A model generated the notes under the pieces. The model saw nothing but the letters and a program-made list of their open reading frames with translations, made no database searches and was not told the DNA's origin. A stretch of DNA of 64,000 nt, from contig NZ_CP114036.1 in NCBI RefSeq assembly GCF_026898115.1, forward strand, positions 558,001 through 622,000. Reading direction: 5' to 3'. The DNA comes from Streptomyces sp. S465. GTDB lineage: Bacteria; Actinomycetota; Actinomycetes; Streptomycetales; Streptomycetaceae. The position numbers were made by a program, and so were the translations under genes. Of the stretch, positions 24,326-33,053 are shown in pieces. Numbering within the stretch: position 1 is the first letter of the stretch; every line of letters starts with the position of its first letter.

Positions 24326-25020
24326 CACAGCGTTCCCATCTGGTAGCCGCTCCCGCGTACGGTGCGGACGACATCGCGGCCCAGCTTCCGCCGCAGGTAG
24401 TAGACGTAGGTGTCGACGATGGAGTCCGCCGAGGTGTCGGGAAACACGCGTTCGCGCAGGTGTGAGCGGCCGTACACGGTCCTGGGGCCGTCCGCCAGCG
24501 TGTGGAGCAACGCGCATTCCCGCAAGGACAGCTCGACGCACCTGCCGTCGGCGAGACGGACCTCGCGGCGCTGGAGGTCGAGCTGTCCGTCGCCGAGCGG
24601 AAGGACTTCGGCGTCCGAGAGGCCGCGCCGGTGCAGCGCCCGCACCCTGGCCAGCAGTTCGTCCACCTCGAACGGCTTGACCAGGTAGTCGTCCGCGCCG
24701 GAGTCGAGACCGCTGACCCGATCGCCCAGTTCCCCCAGTGCGGTCAGCATCAGGACCCGGGTGGTGAGGCCGACCCGGCGCAACCGCTTCACCAGGTCGA
24801 GGCCGTCGATGCCGGGGAGCATGCGGTCGATGACCATCACCTGATGTCGTCGGCTGAGACCCAGATGAAGCCCCCGATGGCCGTCGAACGCCACATCGAC
24901 GCGGTAACCCTCCGAACTGAACAGTTCGGTCAGCATGTCTGCGGTTTCCCGGTCGTCCTCGACCAGTAACAGCCGTGTCTGATCCGCAGTCGACTGGTCT
25001 GTATCGGCTGGATAGATCAT
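24325..25020 (-). CDS. OmpR/PhoB-type response regulator with a TTA codon
   Basis: DNA-binding response regulator of 231 residues. The receiver has the acidic pair E21/D22-D23 in LLLVEDDRE, the phosphorylation site Asp65 in VMVIDRMLPG and Lys115 in YLVKPFE; the C-terminal winged helix includes VELSLRECALLHTLADGP, LRERVFPDTSADSIVDTYVYYLRRKLG and the final VRGSGYQM. Codon 18 is TTA (24967-24969 on the plus strand), the rare leucine codon read by the bldA tRNA in Streptomyces, so the whole signalling pair may be made only late in development. ATG 25020 is chosen because family similarity begins a few residues later. A GTG-open extension upstream is not conserved in type. Confidence 0.95.
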   Translation of the reverse strand: MIYPADTDQSTADQTRLLLVEDDRETADMLTELFSSEGYRVDVAFDGHRGLHLGLSRRHQVMVIDRMLPGIDGLDLVKRLRRVGLTTRVLMLTALGELGDRVSGLDSGADDYLVKPFEVDELLARVRALHRRGLSDAEVLPLGDGQLDLQRREVRLADGRCVELSLRECALLHTLADGPRTVYGRSHLRERVFPDTSADSIVDTYVYYLRRKLGRDVVRTVRGSGYQMGTL

Positions 25021-25085
25021 CCACTCATCTTGGCAGTCCGGACGCACGGGCGGCGCGCCATGTCCCGGCCACACCAGGATCCGTG

Positions 25086-26906
25086 CTACACGGCGGGCGC
25101 CACCGGCGACAGCTGGGCGTCGCGCCGTACCAGTGCGGCGTAGCGTCCGTCCTTCACCAGCAGCTCCTCGTGGGTGCCGCGCTCGGCGACTCGGCCGCCG
25201 TCGAGGACCACGATCTGGTCGGCGTCGCGCACGGTGGACAGCCGGTGGGCGATGGTGATCGTGGTGCGGCCGGCCGAGAGCGCGTCGATGGCCTGCTGCA
25301 CGGCCTGTTCGGTGCGGGTGTCCAGGGCGCTGGTGGCCTCGTCGAGGATGAGGACGGGCGGGTCGCGCAGAATCGTGCGGGCGATGGCCAGACGCTGCTT
25401 CTCGCCGCCGGAGAAGCGGTAGCCGCGCTCTCCGACGAGCGTGTCGTAGCCGTCCGGGAGGGAGGCGATGTGGTCGTGGATCTGGGCGGCCTCGGCCGCC
25501 GCCACGATCTCCTCGTCGGTGGCGTCGGGCTTGGCGAAGCGCAGGTTCTCGGCGACCGAGGCGTGGAAGAGATAGGTCTCCTGGGAGACGACGCCGACGG
25601 CCCGGGAGAGGGTGTCGAAGTCGAGGTCGCGGACGTCCACCCCGTCGATCAGCACCCGGCCGCCGGTCACGTCGTAGAGCCGTGGCACCAGATAGCTGAG
25701 GGTCGTCTTGCCGGAGCCGGTCGGTCCGACGACGGCCAGGCTGCCGCCCGCGGGAACGGTCAGCTCGATGCCGCGCAGGGTGCCCTTCGACGTACCGGGG
25801 TTCTCGCTGTCGTAGTCGAAGTCGACGCCGTCGAAGCGGACTTCGCCGCGCACCCGCTCCAGCCGCACCGGTTCGGCGGGCTCGGCGATGTCGATCGGCA
25901 GGTCGAGGTATTCGAAGATGCGGGCGAAGAGGGCGAGGGAGGTCTGCATCTGCACACCGGTGGACAGCAGGCTCACGGTGGGGCGGAGCAGCCCCTGCTG
26001 GAGCGAGACGAAGGCGACGAGCGTGCCGATGGAGACGGCCGGACCGCCGGCCTGGAGGGCGATTCCCGCGGCCCAGTAGATCAGCGCGGGCATCGCCGCC
26101 ATGACGACGCCGATGGTGGACATCCGCCAGCGGCCGGCCATGTTGGAGCGCACTTCCAGGCCCACGAGGCGCTCGGACTCCTGGGCGAACTGCTGGGTGA
26201 GCGACGCCGACCGGCCCATCGTGCGGCCGAGCAGGATGCCGCTCACCGAGAGGGACTCGGTGACCATCGCGGACATGGCCGCCATCTGCTTCTGGCGCTG
26301 TGAGGTGATCTTCTTGCGCTCGGTGCCGACGCGCCGGCTGATCCAGACGAACAGCGGCAGCAGGAGCAGCGAGACGACGGTCAGCCGCCAGTCGAGCGCG
26401 AGCATCGCGACGACGGTGGCGACCACGCTGGTGAGGTTGGAGACCAGCGAGGTCGCGGTGGAGGTGACGGTGGCCTGCATACCGCCGATGTCATTGGCAA
26501 TCCGGGACTGCACCTCGCCGGTGCGGGTGCGGGTGAAGAAGGCGAGCGGCATGCGCTGCAACCGGTCGTAGACGGCGGTGCGCAGATCGTGCATGACCCG
26601 CTGGCCGACGGTGGTGGAGATCAGGGTCTGCACGACGCCGAAGACGCTGTTGACGACGGCCGCGGCGATCATGCCGAGGGCGAGCAGGGTGAGCAGACCG
26701 GTGCGGCCGTCGGGGATGGCGGTGTCGAGGATCTCCCGGAGCAGGAACGGTGAGGCGACCGAGACCAGCGCGGAGGCGGCGACCAGCAGGCCGACCAGGG
26801 CGAGGCGGCCGCGGTAGGGACGGAAGAGGCGGAGGATGCGCCGCACTTGGGCGGGCTGCTCGGACTCCCGGGCGGACGGGGTCCATGACGGGGTGTCGGG
26901 GTGCAT
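25086..26906 (-). CDS. ABC exporter half-transporter (permease-ATPase), MarR-controlled
   Basis: Protein of 606 residues: six membrane helices (about 35-310), then an ATPase domain. Walker A is VVGPTGSGKTTLSYL, the Q-loop VVSQETYLFHAS, the signature YRFSGGEKQRLAIART, Walker B PVLILDEATSALDTR and the H-loop TITIAHRLSTV, all intact. This is the classic homodimeric type IV exporter (MsbA/LmrA/BmrA-like), moving lipids or drugs outward. Start ATG 26906 has AAGGAG nine bases upstream; the frame stays open further up but that sequence is promoter. It is divergent from a MarR regulator, with a perfect inverted repeat between them, so drug-responsive derepression is expected. Confidence 0.93.
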   Translation of the reverse strand: MHPDTPSWTPSARESEQPAQVRRILRLFRPYRGRLALVGLLVAASALVSVASPFLLREILDTAIPDGRTGLLTLLALGMIAAAVVNSVFGVVQTLISTTVGQRVMHDLRTAVYDRLQRMPLAFFTRTRTGEVQSRIANDIGGMQATVTSTATSLVSNLTSVVATVVAMLALDWRLTVVSLLLLPLFVWISRRVGTERKKITSQRQKQMAAMSAMVTESLSVSGILLGRTMGRSASLTQQFAQESERLVGLEVRSNMAGRWRMSTIGVVMAAMPALIYWAAGIALQAGGPAVSIGTLVAFVSLQQGLLRPTVSLLSTGVQMQTSLALFARIFEYLDLPIDIAEPAEPVRLERVRGEVRFDGVDFDYDSENPGTSKGTLRGIELTVPAGGSLAVVGPTGSGKTTLSYLVPRLYDVTGGRVLIDGVDVRDLDFDTLSRAVGVVSQETYLFHASVAENLRFAKPDATDEEIVAAAEAAQIHDHIASLPDGYDTLVGERGYRFSGGEKQRLAIARTILRDPPVLILDEATSALDTRTEQAVQQAIDALSAGRTTITIAHRLSTVRDADQIVVLDGGRVAERGTHEELLVKDGRYAALVRRDAQLSPVAPAV

Positions 26907-26992
26907 GGGCTCCTTCTGGAGGCAGGGAGGGCGCCATGGGTGACGGCATGGTGGAGCCGTGGACGCGGCGGCGCGGACTTTCGGAGCATAGC

Positions 26993-27017
26993 TCATTGTT
27001 ACCTATGCTCACAATGA
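26993..27017. promoter_or_regulatory. Perfect inverted repeat TCATTGT-N11-ACAATGA, candidate MarR operator
   Basis: Seven-base arms at 26993-26999 and 27011-27017 are perfectly complementary, in the 135-base divergent gap between the ABC exporter and the MarR gene, 24 bases before the MarR start. A palindrome in this position and AT-rich context is the normal arrangement for MarR autoregulation and control of the divergent exporter. Confidence 0.8.
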
Positions 27018-27041
27018 ACCAGGTCCTGATAAGCTGCGATC

Positions 27042-27482
27042 ATGTCCACCCCCGAGACCTCCGGCCTCCTCGCGGAGCGGCTGCTGCACCTGACCCGCAG
27101 ACTGCACCGCGCCCAGAAGCGCCATATGGAGCCGCTGGGCATCACCCCCGCCCAGTCCCGCCTGCTGCGCACCGTCGCCCACGGCGACCAGCCGCCGCGG
27201 ATGGCGGACCTGGCGCGGCGCCTCGAGGTGGTCCCGCGCGCCGTGACGACGCTGGTGGACGCCCTGGAGACGCATGGCTCGGTGCGCCGCGTACCGGATC
27301 CGTCCAACCGCCGGGTGGTGCGCGTCGAGCTCACCGACACCGGGCGTGCCACGCTGCGCGCACTGCGCGAGGCACGCCGCTCCGCCGCGGAGGACATCCT
27401 GGCACCGCTCAGCGAGCGGCAGCGCGAGGCGCTGGGTGAGCTGCTGGACGCCCTGTCCGGAGCCCCGGACCACCGCTGCTGA
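27042..27482 (+). CDS. MarR-family transcriptional regulator
   Basis: Winged-helix repressor of 146 residues. The dimerisation helix LAERLLHLTRRLHRAQKRHM is followed by the MarR core LGITPAQSRLLRTVAHGDQPPRMADLARRLEVVPRAVTTLVDALETHGSVRRVPDPSNRRVVRVELTD in order: recognition helix, beta-wing with the DPSNRR motif and the C-terminal helices. The divergent ABC exporter and the shared operator make it a local drug-efflux repressor. There is no good Shine-Dalgarno within ten bases of ATG 27042; the start is fixed by similarity and the operator position. Confidence 0.93.
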   Translation: MSTPETSGLLAERLLHLTRRLHRAQKRHMEPLGITPAQSRLLRTVAHGDQPPRMADLARRLEVVPRAVTTLVDALETHGSVRRVPDPSNRRVVRVELTDTGRATLRALREARRSAAEDILAPLSERQREALGELLDALSGAPDHRC

Positions 27483-27497
27483 GGTGCCGTGCCGCGC

Positions 27498-28238
27498 TCA
27501 GGCGGCCAGATGCGCCTTGTCCCCCATGACCACCACCGGGTGCAGCTTGGGGTCGAGGTTCTTCAGCAGATACTCCATACCGGACTTGGAGAGGCTGACG
27601 CAGGCCGAGGTGCCGCTGCCGTGATCCATGTGCAGCCAGATGCTGCCGCCCTTGCTCTGCCCCTCGGGCCGGGTCGGATCGAGCGGTGAGGTGCCCTTGA
27701 CGCGGTTGTAGTCGATGGCGATGACGTAGTCGAAGTCGGTCCAGTGGGACTTGGGCCAGTAGTGGGGCGCCGCGAAGGAGCCGGAGGAGGTGTACGGCAG
27801 CCGGGCGCCGGGGTCGGGCAGCACACCGCCCGCGTCGCTGAGCGTGTAGACGCCGACCGGGCTGCGCTTGTCGCCCTCATGATGGTTCGTCGTCCAGCCG
27901 CGCTTGCCGTTGTGCGCCGTCCAACTGCGGGTCCGCTTCCATGCCGTGCCCTCCTTGGTGTAGAGGACCACGGTCGCGTCCGCCGAGTTCACCCCTTTGC
28001 CGTAGACCGCCACGACCTGACGGGACTGGTCCGGGATGCGGGACTGGAGCCGGTCTCCCACCTCCGGGATACGCGTGGGATCCGGTGTGGACGCCCCGCC
28101 GCGCAGCGCTTGTTTGCCCTGGTCTCCGCCCTTGTCTCCGCCGCTGTCCCCGCCGCCGTCGCCGCAGGCCGAGAGGAGGACGAGGGCAGCGGCGGCCGCG
28201 GCCGCCGCGCGCATGGGCATCGTGCCGGAGATTCGCAT
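27498..28238 (-). CDS. L,D-transpeptidase (YkuD-like) lipoprotein
   Basis: Exported lipoprotein of 246 residues. The signal ends in the lipobox LLSAC (Cys25), followed by a Gly/Asp-rich linker (GDGGGDSGGDKGGDQG). The catalytic domain spans about 60-235 with WTAHNGKRGWTTN, GDKRSPVGVYTLSDAGG, HYWPKSHWTDFDYVIAIDYN and the active site IWLHMDHGSGTSACVSLS, nucleophile Cys213. L,D-transpeptidases form 3-3 crosslinks in peptidoglycan or attach proteins to it; some family members are only structurally related. It ends 16 bases from the MarR stop (convergent). The ATG 28238 is preceded by GGGG; an upstream in-frame extension lacks signal-like character. Confidence 0.85.
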   Translation of the reverse strand: MRISGTMPMRAAAAAAAALVLLSACGDGGGDSGGDKGGDQGKQALRGGASTPDPTRIPEVGDRLQSRIPDQSRQVVAVYGKGVNSADATVVLYTKEGTAWKRTRSWTAHNGKRGWTTNHHEGDKRSPVGVYTLSDAGGVLPDPGARLPYTSSGSFAAPHYWPKSHWTDFDYVIAIDYNRVKGTSPLDPTRPEGQSKGGSIWLHMDHGSGTSACVSLSKSGMEYLLKNLDPKLHPVVVMGDKAHLAA

Positions 28239-28389
28239 GTCCCCATGATCCCACCTGCAACGGACAGCGCCGCGTGCGGATTGGCGTGTTCCGGCCGCTC
28301 CCCGGAAAACCAGTTGAATTCCACGCCGTGGGAACGTCAACCTTTCACGTCTCCTCCCGGCCCTCCACCGCCCCCGACCTTGGGACGTC

Positions 28390-30303
28390 ATGCACATTCG
28401 CGATCTTCCGTATCCCGACCCCGGCCGCCCCGACGTACGGTCAGGTCCGCGGTTACTCCTCTGGCTGGGCAGGAACCAGCTGGGCGGGCAGTGCAAGGCG
28501 GCCCTCTGGGGTCTGGTGCACATGGCGGCACTGGTGTCCTTCCCCCTCGCCATCGGCTTTGGTGTGCAGGCGGTCGTGGACCGCTCCGGCGCCCGGCTGG
28601 CGATGGCCGGAGCGCTGATGGGGGGACTCACCGTGCTCACCGCGCTGGGGGACGTCATGCTGCACCGCGCGGCGGTCACCAACTGGATCACGGCGGCGGC
28701 GCGGCTCCAGCAGCTGCTGGCCCGCAAGGCGGTGGAGCTGGGTTCCGCCCTCACCCGGAAGGTGGCGGCGGGCGAGGTCGTCGCCGTCTCCACGGGCGAT
28801 GTCGAGAAGATCGGCTGGTTTGTGGAGGCCCTGTCCCGGTTCACGGCGGCCGCGATCACCACCGTCGCGCTCTGCGTGGCCCTGGTGCTCTACCAGCCGG
28901 CGCTGGGAGTGGTGGTGGCGGTCGGTGTGCCCGCGCTGGCGCTGGCCGTGCTGCCGCTGCTGCCACGTGCGACGCGCCGGGCCGATGAGCAGCGGGAGAA
29001 GGCGGGCCGGGCGACCGAGCTGGCCTCGGACACCGTGGCCGGGCTGCGGGTGCTGCGGGGCATCGGCGGGGAGGAACTGTTCCTGCGCCGCTACCGGAAG
29101 GCTTCGCAGGAGGTGCGGAGCGCGGCGGTGCGCAGCGCGCGGATGTGGGCGCTGATCGCGGCCGTGCAGGTCGCGCTGCCGGGGCTGCTGCTGATCGGCG
29201 TCGTCTGGTACGGGGCGGCGCTGGCCCGCGACGGCCGGATCGAGGTGGGCGAGCTGGTCACCGTGTACAGCGCGGTGACCTTTCTGCTCTTCCCGCTGCG
29301 GCACTTCGAGGAGATCGCCATGGCGTACTCCTTCTCCCGGCCCTCCGCGCGGCGCGCGGCCCGGGTGCTGGCGCTGCGGCGCTCCGCCCCGGAGGGCGGG
29401 GCCGCAGCCGCGGGGCACGGGAACGAGCGCCGGGCGGAGCGGGCGGACGCCGCGCCGCTCGGCGGGAATCTGTACGACCCGGCGAGCGGGCTGCTGGCGC
29501 CCAGCGGACTGCTGACCGCGGTGGTGTGCGGTGACCCGGACGCGGCGGGGCGGCTGGCGGACCGGCTCGGAGGGCATTCCGCGCAGGAGAGCACGAACGG
29601 CACGGACGACCCGGACCGTGCCGGGGCACCGTCGGCGCTGCTGGGCGGGGTCGCCCTGGACGAGGTGGCGCTGTCCACGGCGCGCGCCGCGGTGCTGGTA
29701 CAGGACAAGGACCCGGTGCTGTTGTCGGGAACGCTCGCCGAGCTCCTGGATGTGCCCAGGTCCGGTGAGGTCTCGGCACAAAAGGCGCTCGAGGCGGCCC
29801 AGTGCGGCGATGTGCTGGACGCGCTGGCCCAGGCGTCGGCGGCGGAGTCGGGCGACGCCGACCCCATGCGCACCCGGATCACCGAGCGCGGCCGCTCGCT
29901 GTCGGGTGGCCAGCGGCAGCGGCTGGCACTGGCCCGCTCGCTGGTGACCGATCCGGAGGTGCTGGTGCTCGACGAACCGACCTCCGCGGTGGACTCGCAC
30001 ACCGAGGCCCGGATCGCCGAGGGGGTGCGGCGGCTGCGGGCGGGCCGGACGACCGTCGTCCTCACCTCCAGCCCGCTGCTGCTGGACCGGGCCGACCGGG
30101 TGGTGTTCGTGCACAAGGGCGTGGCGGCGGCGGTGGGCACCCACCGTGAGCTGCTGGCCACCGATCCCGCGTATCGCGCGGTGGTCACCCGCGAGCCGGA
30201 CGGCGAGGCCGCCGCGCGGAGGGCCGGGCGGGGCACCGCGCCGACCGGCCACGGTCTCGAGGGCATCGGACGGATCGAGGAACACATCGAGGAGTCGGCA
30301 TGA
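28390..30303 (+). CDS. Heterodimeric ABC exporter subunit A (degenerate ATP site), TTA codon
   Basis: Permease-ATPase of 637 residues with six membrane helices (about 40-320). The ATPase domain is unusual: where Walker A should be (about residue 378) the chain reads [16 protein letters not shown], with no GK[ST], and the H-loop His is replaced ([10 protein letters not shown]). The signature [16 protein letters not shown] and Walker [14 protein letters not shown] are intact. Such a subunit cannot hydrolyse ATP with its own Walker A but supplies the signature to its partner. Codon 22 is TTA (28453-28455), pointing to bldA-dependent translation. ATGA overlap with the second subunit shows they are made together. 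Substrate unknown. Confidence 0.9.
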   Translation: MHIRDLPYPDPGRPDVRSGPRLLLWLGRNQLGGQCKAALWGLVHMAALVSFPLAIGFGVQAVVDRSGARLAMAGALMGGLTVLTALGDVMLHRAAVTNWITAAARLQQLLARKAVELGSALTRKVAAGEVVAVSTGDVEKIGWFVEALSRFTAAAITTVALCVALVLYQPALGVVVAVGVPALALAVLPLLPRATRRADEQREKAGRATELASDTVAGLRVLRGIGGEELFLRRYRKASQEVRSAAVRSARMWALIAAVQVALPGLLLIGVVWYGAALARDGRIEVGELVTVYSAVTFLLFPLRHFEEIAMAYSFSRPSARRAARVLALRRSAPEGGAAAAGHGNERRAERADAAPLGGNLYDPASGLLAPSGLLTAVVCGDPDAAGRLADRLGGHSAQESTNGTDDPDRAGAPSALLGGVALDEVALSTARAAVLVQDKDPVLLSGTLAELLDVPRSGEVSAQKALEAAQCGDVLDALAQASAAESGDADPMRTRITERGRSLSGGQRQRLALARSLVTDPEVLVLDEPTSAVDSHTEARIAEGVRRLRAGRTTVVLTSSPLLLDRADRVVFVHKGVAAAVGTHRELLATDPAYRAVVTREPDGEAAARRAGRGTAPTGHGLEGIGRIEEHIEESA

Positions 30304-32081
30304 TCGGCGTGGCACCGCCCGCCTATGACCCGGCGGCACCGGAGTCGGCGACGACGCTGCCGGTCGGCACCCCCAGCACCGTGCGGGCCTATGTGCGTGA
30401 GCTGCTGCGGCGGCACCGGGGCGCGTTCACCGTGCTGATGGTCGTCAACGCGACCGCCGTGCTCGCCTCCATGGTCGGCCCGCAGCTGCTGGGCGGCCTG
30501 GTCGAGGACCTCTCCACGGGCGAGCGGAACCTCCACATCGGGCGCACTGTGGCGCTGTTCGCCGTGGCGCTGACGGTGCAGACCGTGTTCGTCCGGATGG
30601 TCCGGCTGCGCGGGGCGGTGCTGGGCGAGCGGATGCTGGCGGATCTGCGGGAGGACTTTCTCGTACGGTCGGTGAGGCTGCCTCCGGGGGTGCTGGAGCG
30701 GGCCGGGACCGGGGATCTGCTGTCCCGGATCACCACCGATATCGACCGGCTGGCCGATGCGATGCGCGAGGCCGTGCCGCAGCTCGCCATCGGCGTGGTG
30801 TGGACCGGGCTGCTGCTCGGCGCGCTGACCCTGACCGCTCCTCCCCTGGGTCTGGCGGTGCTGGTGGCGCTTCCGGTGCTGGTGATCGGCTGCCGCTGGT
30901 ACTACCGGCGCGCGCCGAGCGCCTACCGCTCGGAGGCGGCCGGCTACGCGGCGGTGTCCGCGTCCCTCACCGAGAGCGTGGACGCCGGGCGGACCATCGA
31001 GGCCCACCGGCTGGGCGACCGCCGGATCGCCCAGTCCGAGCTGCGCATCCGGCAGTGGACGGCGTGGGAGCGCTATACGCTCTGGCTGCGCTCGGTGCTC
31101 TTCCCGGTGATCAATGTCAGCTACACCCTGATCACCGGCTCGGTGCTGGTGATCGGCGGCATGTGTGTGATGCGGGGCTGGATGTCGATCGGCGATCTGA
31201 CCACCGGGGCGCTGCTGGCCCAGATGCTGGTCGATCCGATCGGGCTGATCCTGCGCTGGTACGACGAGCTTCAGGTGGCACAGGTGTCGCTGGCCCGGAT
31301 GGTGGGGGTGCGGGAGATCGAGGAGGGCCCCGCCGACGAGGGGGTGGTCCCCGGTGGCCGGGAGGTGCGGGCGGACGAGGTGCGGTTCGGCTACCTCGAG
31401 GGCAGCGATGTGCTGCACGAGGTGTCCCTCAAGGTGCCCCCGGGGACGCGGCTGGCGCTGGTGGGCCCGTCCGGGGCGGGGAAGTCCACCCTGGGGCGGC
31501 TGCTGGCCGGAATCTACTCCCCGCGCACCGGCAGGGTGACCCTGGGCGGGGCGGAGCTGGCGCGGATGCCGGCCGAGCGGGTCCGCGAGCATGTGGCCCT
31601 GGTCAACCAGGAGCACCATGTCTTCGTGGGCTCGCTGCGGGACAATCTGCTGCTGGCCCGCGCCTCCGCCGAGGACGCCGAGCTGTGGGCGGCGCTGGGC
31701 GCGGTGGACGCCGACGGCTGGGCCCGCGCGCTGGACGAGGGACTGGACACCGAGGTGGGGTCGGGCGGTTTCGCGCTCACCCCCGCGCAGGCACAGCAGA
31801 TCGCGCTGGCGCGGCTGGTGCTCGCCGATCCGCATACGCTGGTGCTGGACGAGGCCACCTCGCTGCTGGACCCGCGGGCGGCACGCCATCTGGAGCGGTC
31901 GCTGGGCCGGGTGCTGGAGGGCCGGACCGTGGTCGCGATCGCCCACCGGCTGCACACCGCGCATGACGCGGATGTGATCGCCGTGGTCGAGAGCGGCCGG
32001 ATCACCGAGCTGGGCAGCCATGAGGAACTCCTCGCGGCGGACGGTGCCTATGCCGCGCTGTGGCGCTCCTGGCATCAGTGA
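30300..32081 (+). CDS. Heterodimeric ABC exporter subunit B
   Basis: Partner half-transporter of 593 residues: six membrane helices (about 40-310), then an ATPase domain with intact Walker [17 protein letters not shown] (about 387), Q-loop [12 protein letters not shown], Walker [13 protein letters not shown] and H-loop VAIAHRLH. Its signature is broken ([16 protein letters not shown] in place of LSGGQ). This is exactly complementary to subunit A: the good Walker A here faces the good signature of A, while the other composite site has neither. One ATP site per dimer should work. The gene ends just before a strong hairpin shared with the convergent neighbour. Confidence 0.92.
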   Translation: MIGVAPPAYDPAAPESATTLPVGTPSTVRAYVRELLRRHRGAFTVLMVVNATAVLASMVGPQLLGGLVEDLSTGERNLHIGRTVALFAVALTVQTVFVRMVRLRGAVLGERMLADLREDFLVRSVRLPPGVLERAGTGDLLSRITTDIDRLADAMREAVPQLAIGVVWTGLLLGALTLTAPPLGLAVLVALPVLVIGCRWYYRRAPSAYRSEAAGYAAVSASLTESVDAGRTIEAHRLGDRRIAQSELRIRQWTAWERYTLWLRSVLFPVINVSYTLITGSVLVIGGMCVMRGWMSIGDLTTGALLAQMLVDPIGLILRWYDELQVAQVSLARMVGVREIEEGPADEGVVPGGREVRADEVRFGYLEGSDVLHEVSLKVPPGTRLALVGPSGAGKSTLGRLLAGIYSPRTGRVTLGGAELARMPAERVREHVALVNQEHHVFVGSLRDNLLLARASAEDAELWAALGAVDADGWARALDEGLDTEVGSGGFALTPAQAQQIALARLVLADPHTLVLDEATSLLDPRAARHLERSLGRVLEGRTVVAIAHRLHTAHDADVIAVVESGRITELGSHEELLAADGAYAALWRSWHQ

Positions 32082-32118
32082 GCGGGGCCGGGTCCCGGTG
32101 CGGGCGCCCCGGCCCCGC
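32082..32118. terminator. GC hairpin between convergent genes
   Basis: GCGGGGCCGG (32082-32091) pairs perfectly with CCGGCCCCGC (32109-32118) around a 17-base loop, directly after the exporter stop and just before the stop of the convergent membrane protein gene. No U-run, as usual here; probably a bidirectional terminator. Confidence 0.65.
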
Positions 32119-32125
32119 CCGGGGC

Positions 32126-32917
32126 TCAGATGATGCCGAGGGCGGCCAGCCCGCTCATGCCGCCGAGCACCATGAAGACCGGCATCAGCACCTTCAGCTC
32201 GACCCAGCTGCCGGCCCGGAACCGCATCCCCTTCGGCGGGCCGACCGGGTACCAGCGCTTGCGGCCGATCGGGATGGGCCACAGGATCGGGCAGCCGGAG
32301 ACGGTCAGCGCGTCCCCGATGTCGTGGACCAGGGCGCCGAGGATGATCGGCAGCCCGAGCCAGAGGTACTCCTGGCCCGGTGAGCCGAACAGCCAGTCCG
32401 AGCCGTTGCCCGGCTGGTGCAGCACATCGGCGAGGATCCAGGCGCTGGCCGCCCCGAGCAGCCACACCAGGACGTCGCTGGAGACCCGCGCCGCGCGCCA
32501 CAGCAGTCCCTCGACGGCCAGCACCATGTGGACGAAGAGGATGCCGAGCACCGCCCAGCGGCCGCCGACCATGGCGAGCGCCGAGGCTCCGGCGCCGATC
32601 AGCACCGCCCATACCCAGGTGTGGGTGAGCGTGCGGTGGCCGCCCGAGCGGCGCGGGTCGCCCGGCTTCCTGGTGGCCTTGTAGACGGAGTGCGAGATCT
32701 TGTCGATCACCTCGCACAGCCCCCGCGAGATGGGTCCGAAGGCCCGCGAGATGGTCGCCGCCTTGTGGTCGAGGTCGGGGGCGAGCGCCGCTCCCGCGCA
32801 GATCAGCGCGCCGGCGACCAGCACCGGCCAGGGCATCGCGTGGCCGGCCGCCGCGGCCGCCGCCCCCACCCCCAGCCAGGCCGCCGCTCCGGACAGCGAA
32901 TGCGCCGGTCCCATCAT
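32126..32917 (-). CDS. Membrane-bound metal-dependent hydrolase, YdjM family
   Basis: Integral membrane protein of 263 residues of the YdjM/DUF457 type. Conserved metal-ligand style motifs are visible: MGPAHSLSGAAAW at the start, GHRTLTHTWVW in the middle (HRxxTH) and GALVHDIGDALTVSGCPILWP (HDxxD) toward the end, with membrane helices between them. The family is thought to contain membrane hydrolases; no substrate is established. Two adjacent ATG codons (32917 and 32914) are both possible starts. It is convergent with the ABC exporter and divergent from the helicase gene; the 136-base gap upstream of 32917 would hold both promoters, though I recognise no specific site there. Confidence 0.88.
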   Translation of the reverse strand: MMGPAHSLSGAAAWLGVGAAAAAAGHAMPWPVLVAGALICAGAALAPDLDHKAATISRAFGPISRGLCEVIDKISHSVYKATRKPGDPRRSGGHRTLTHTWVWAVLIGAGASALAMVGGRWAVLGILFVHMVLAVEGLLWRAARVSSDVLVWLLGAASAWILADVLHQPGNGSDWLFGSPGQEYLWLGLPIILGALVHDIGDALTVSGCPILWPIPIGRKRWYPVGPPKGMRFRAGSWVELKVLMPVFMVLGGMSGLAALGII

Positions 32918-33053
32918 GGTCGTACCCCGCCCCTGTTCTTTCCCGCGTCCGCACGGGAGTTGACTGCTTCGGCCCGGCCCAGCCTAACGGCGGACGATCT
33001 TCGTCCGCACAGCCGGTTCCCGTCCCGGCGGGGAAACCAGGCAGTATAGGGAC

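Noticed and set aside
24980..25020. ACTGGTCTGTATCGG at the start of the response regulator as a dre site.
   Set aside because: Only one half matches the palindrome and it lies inside the coding sequence.
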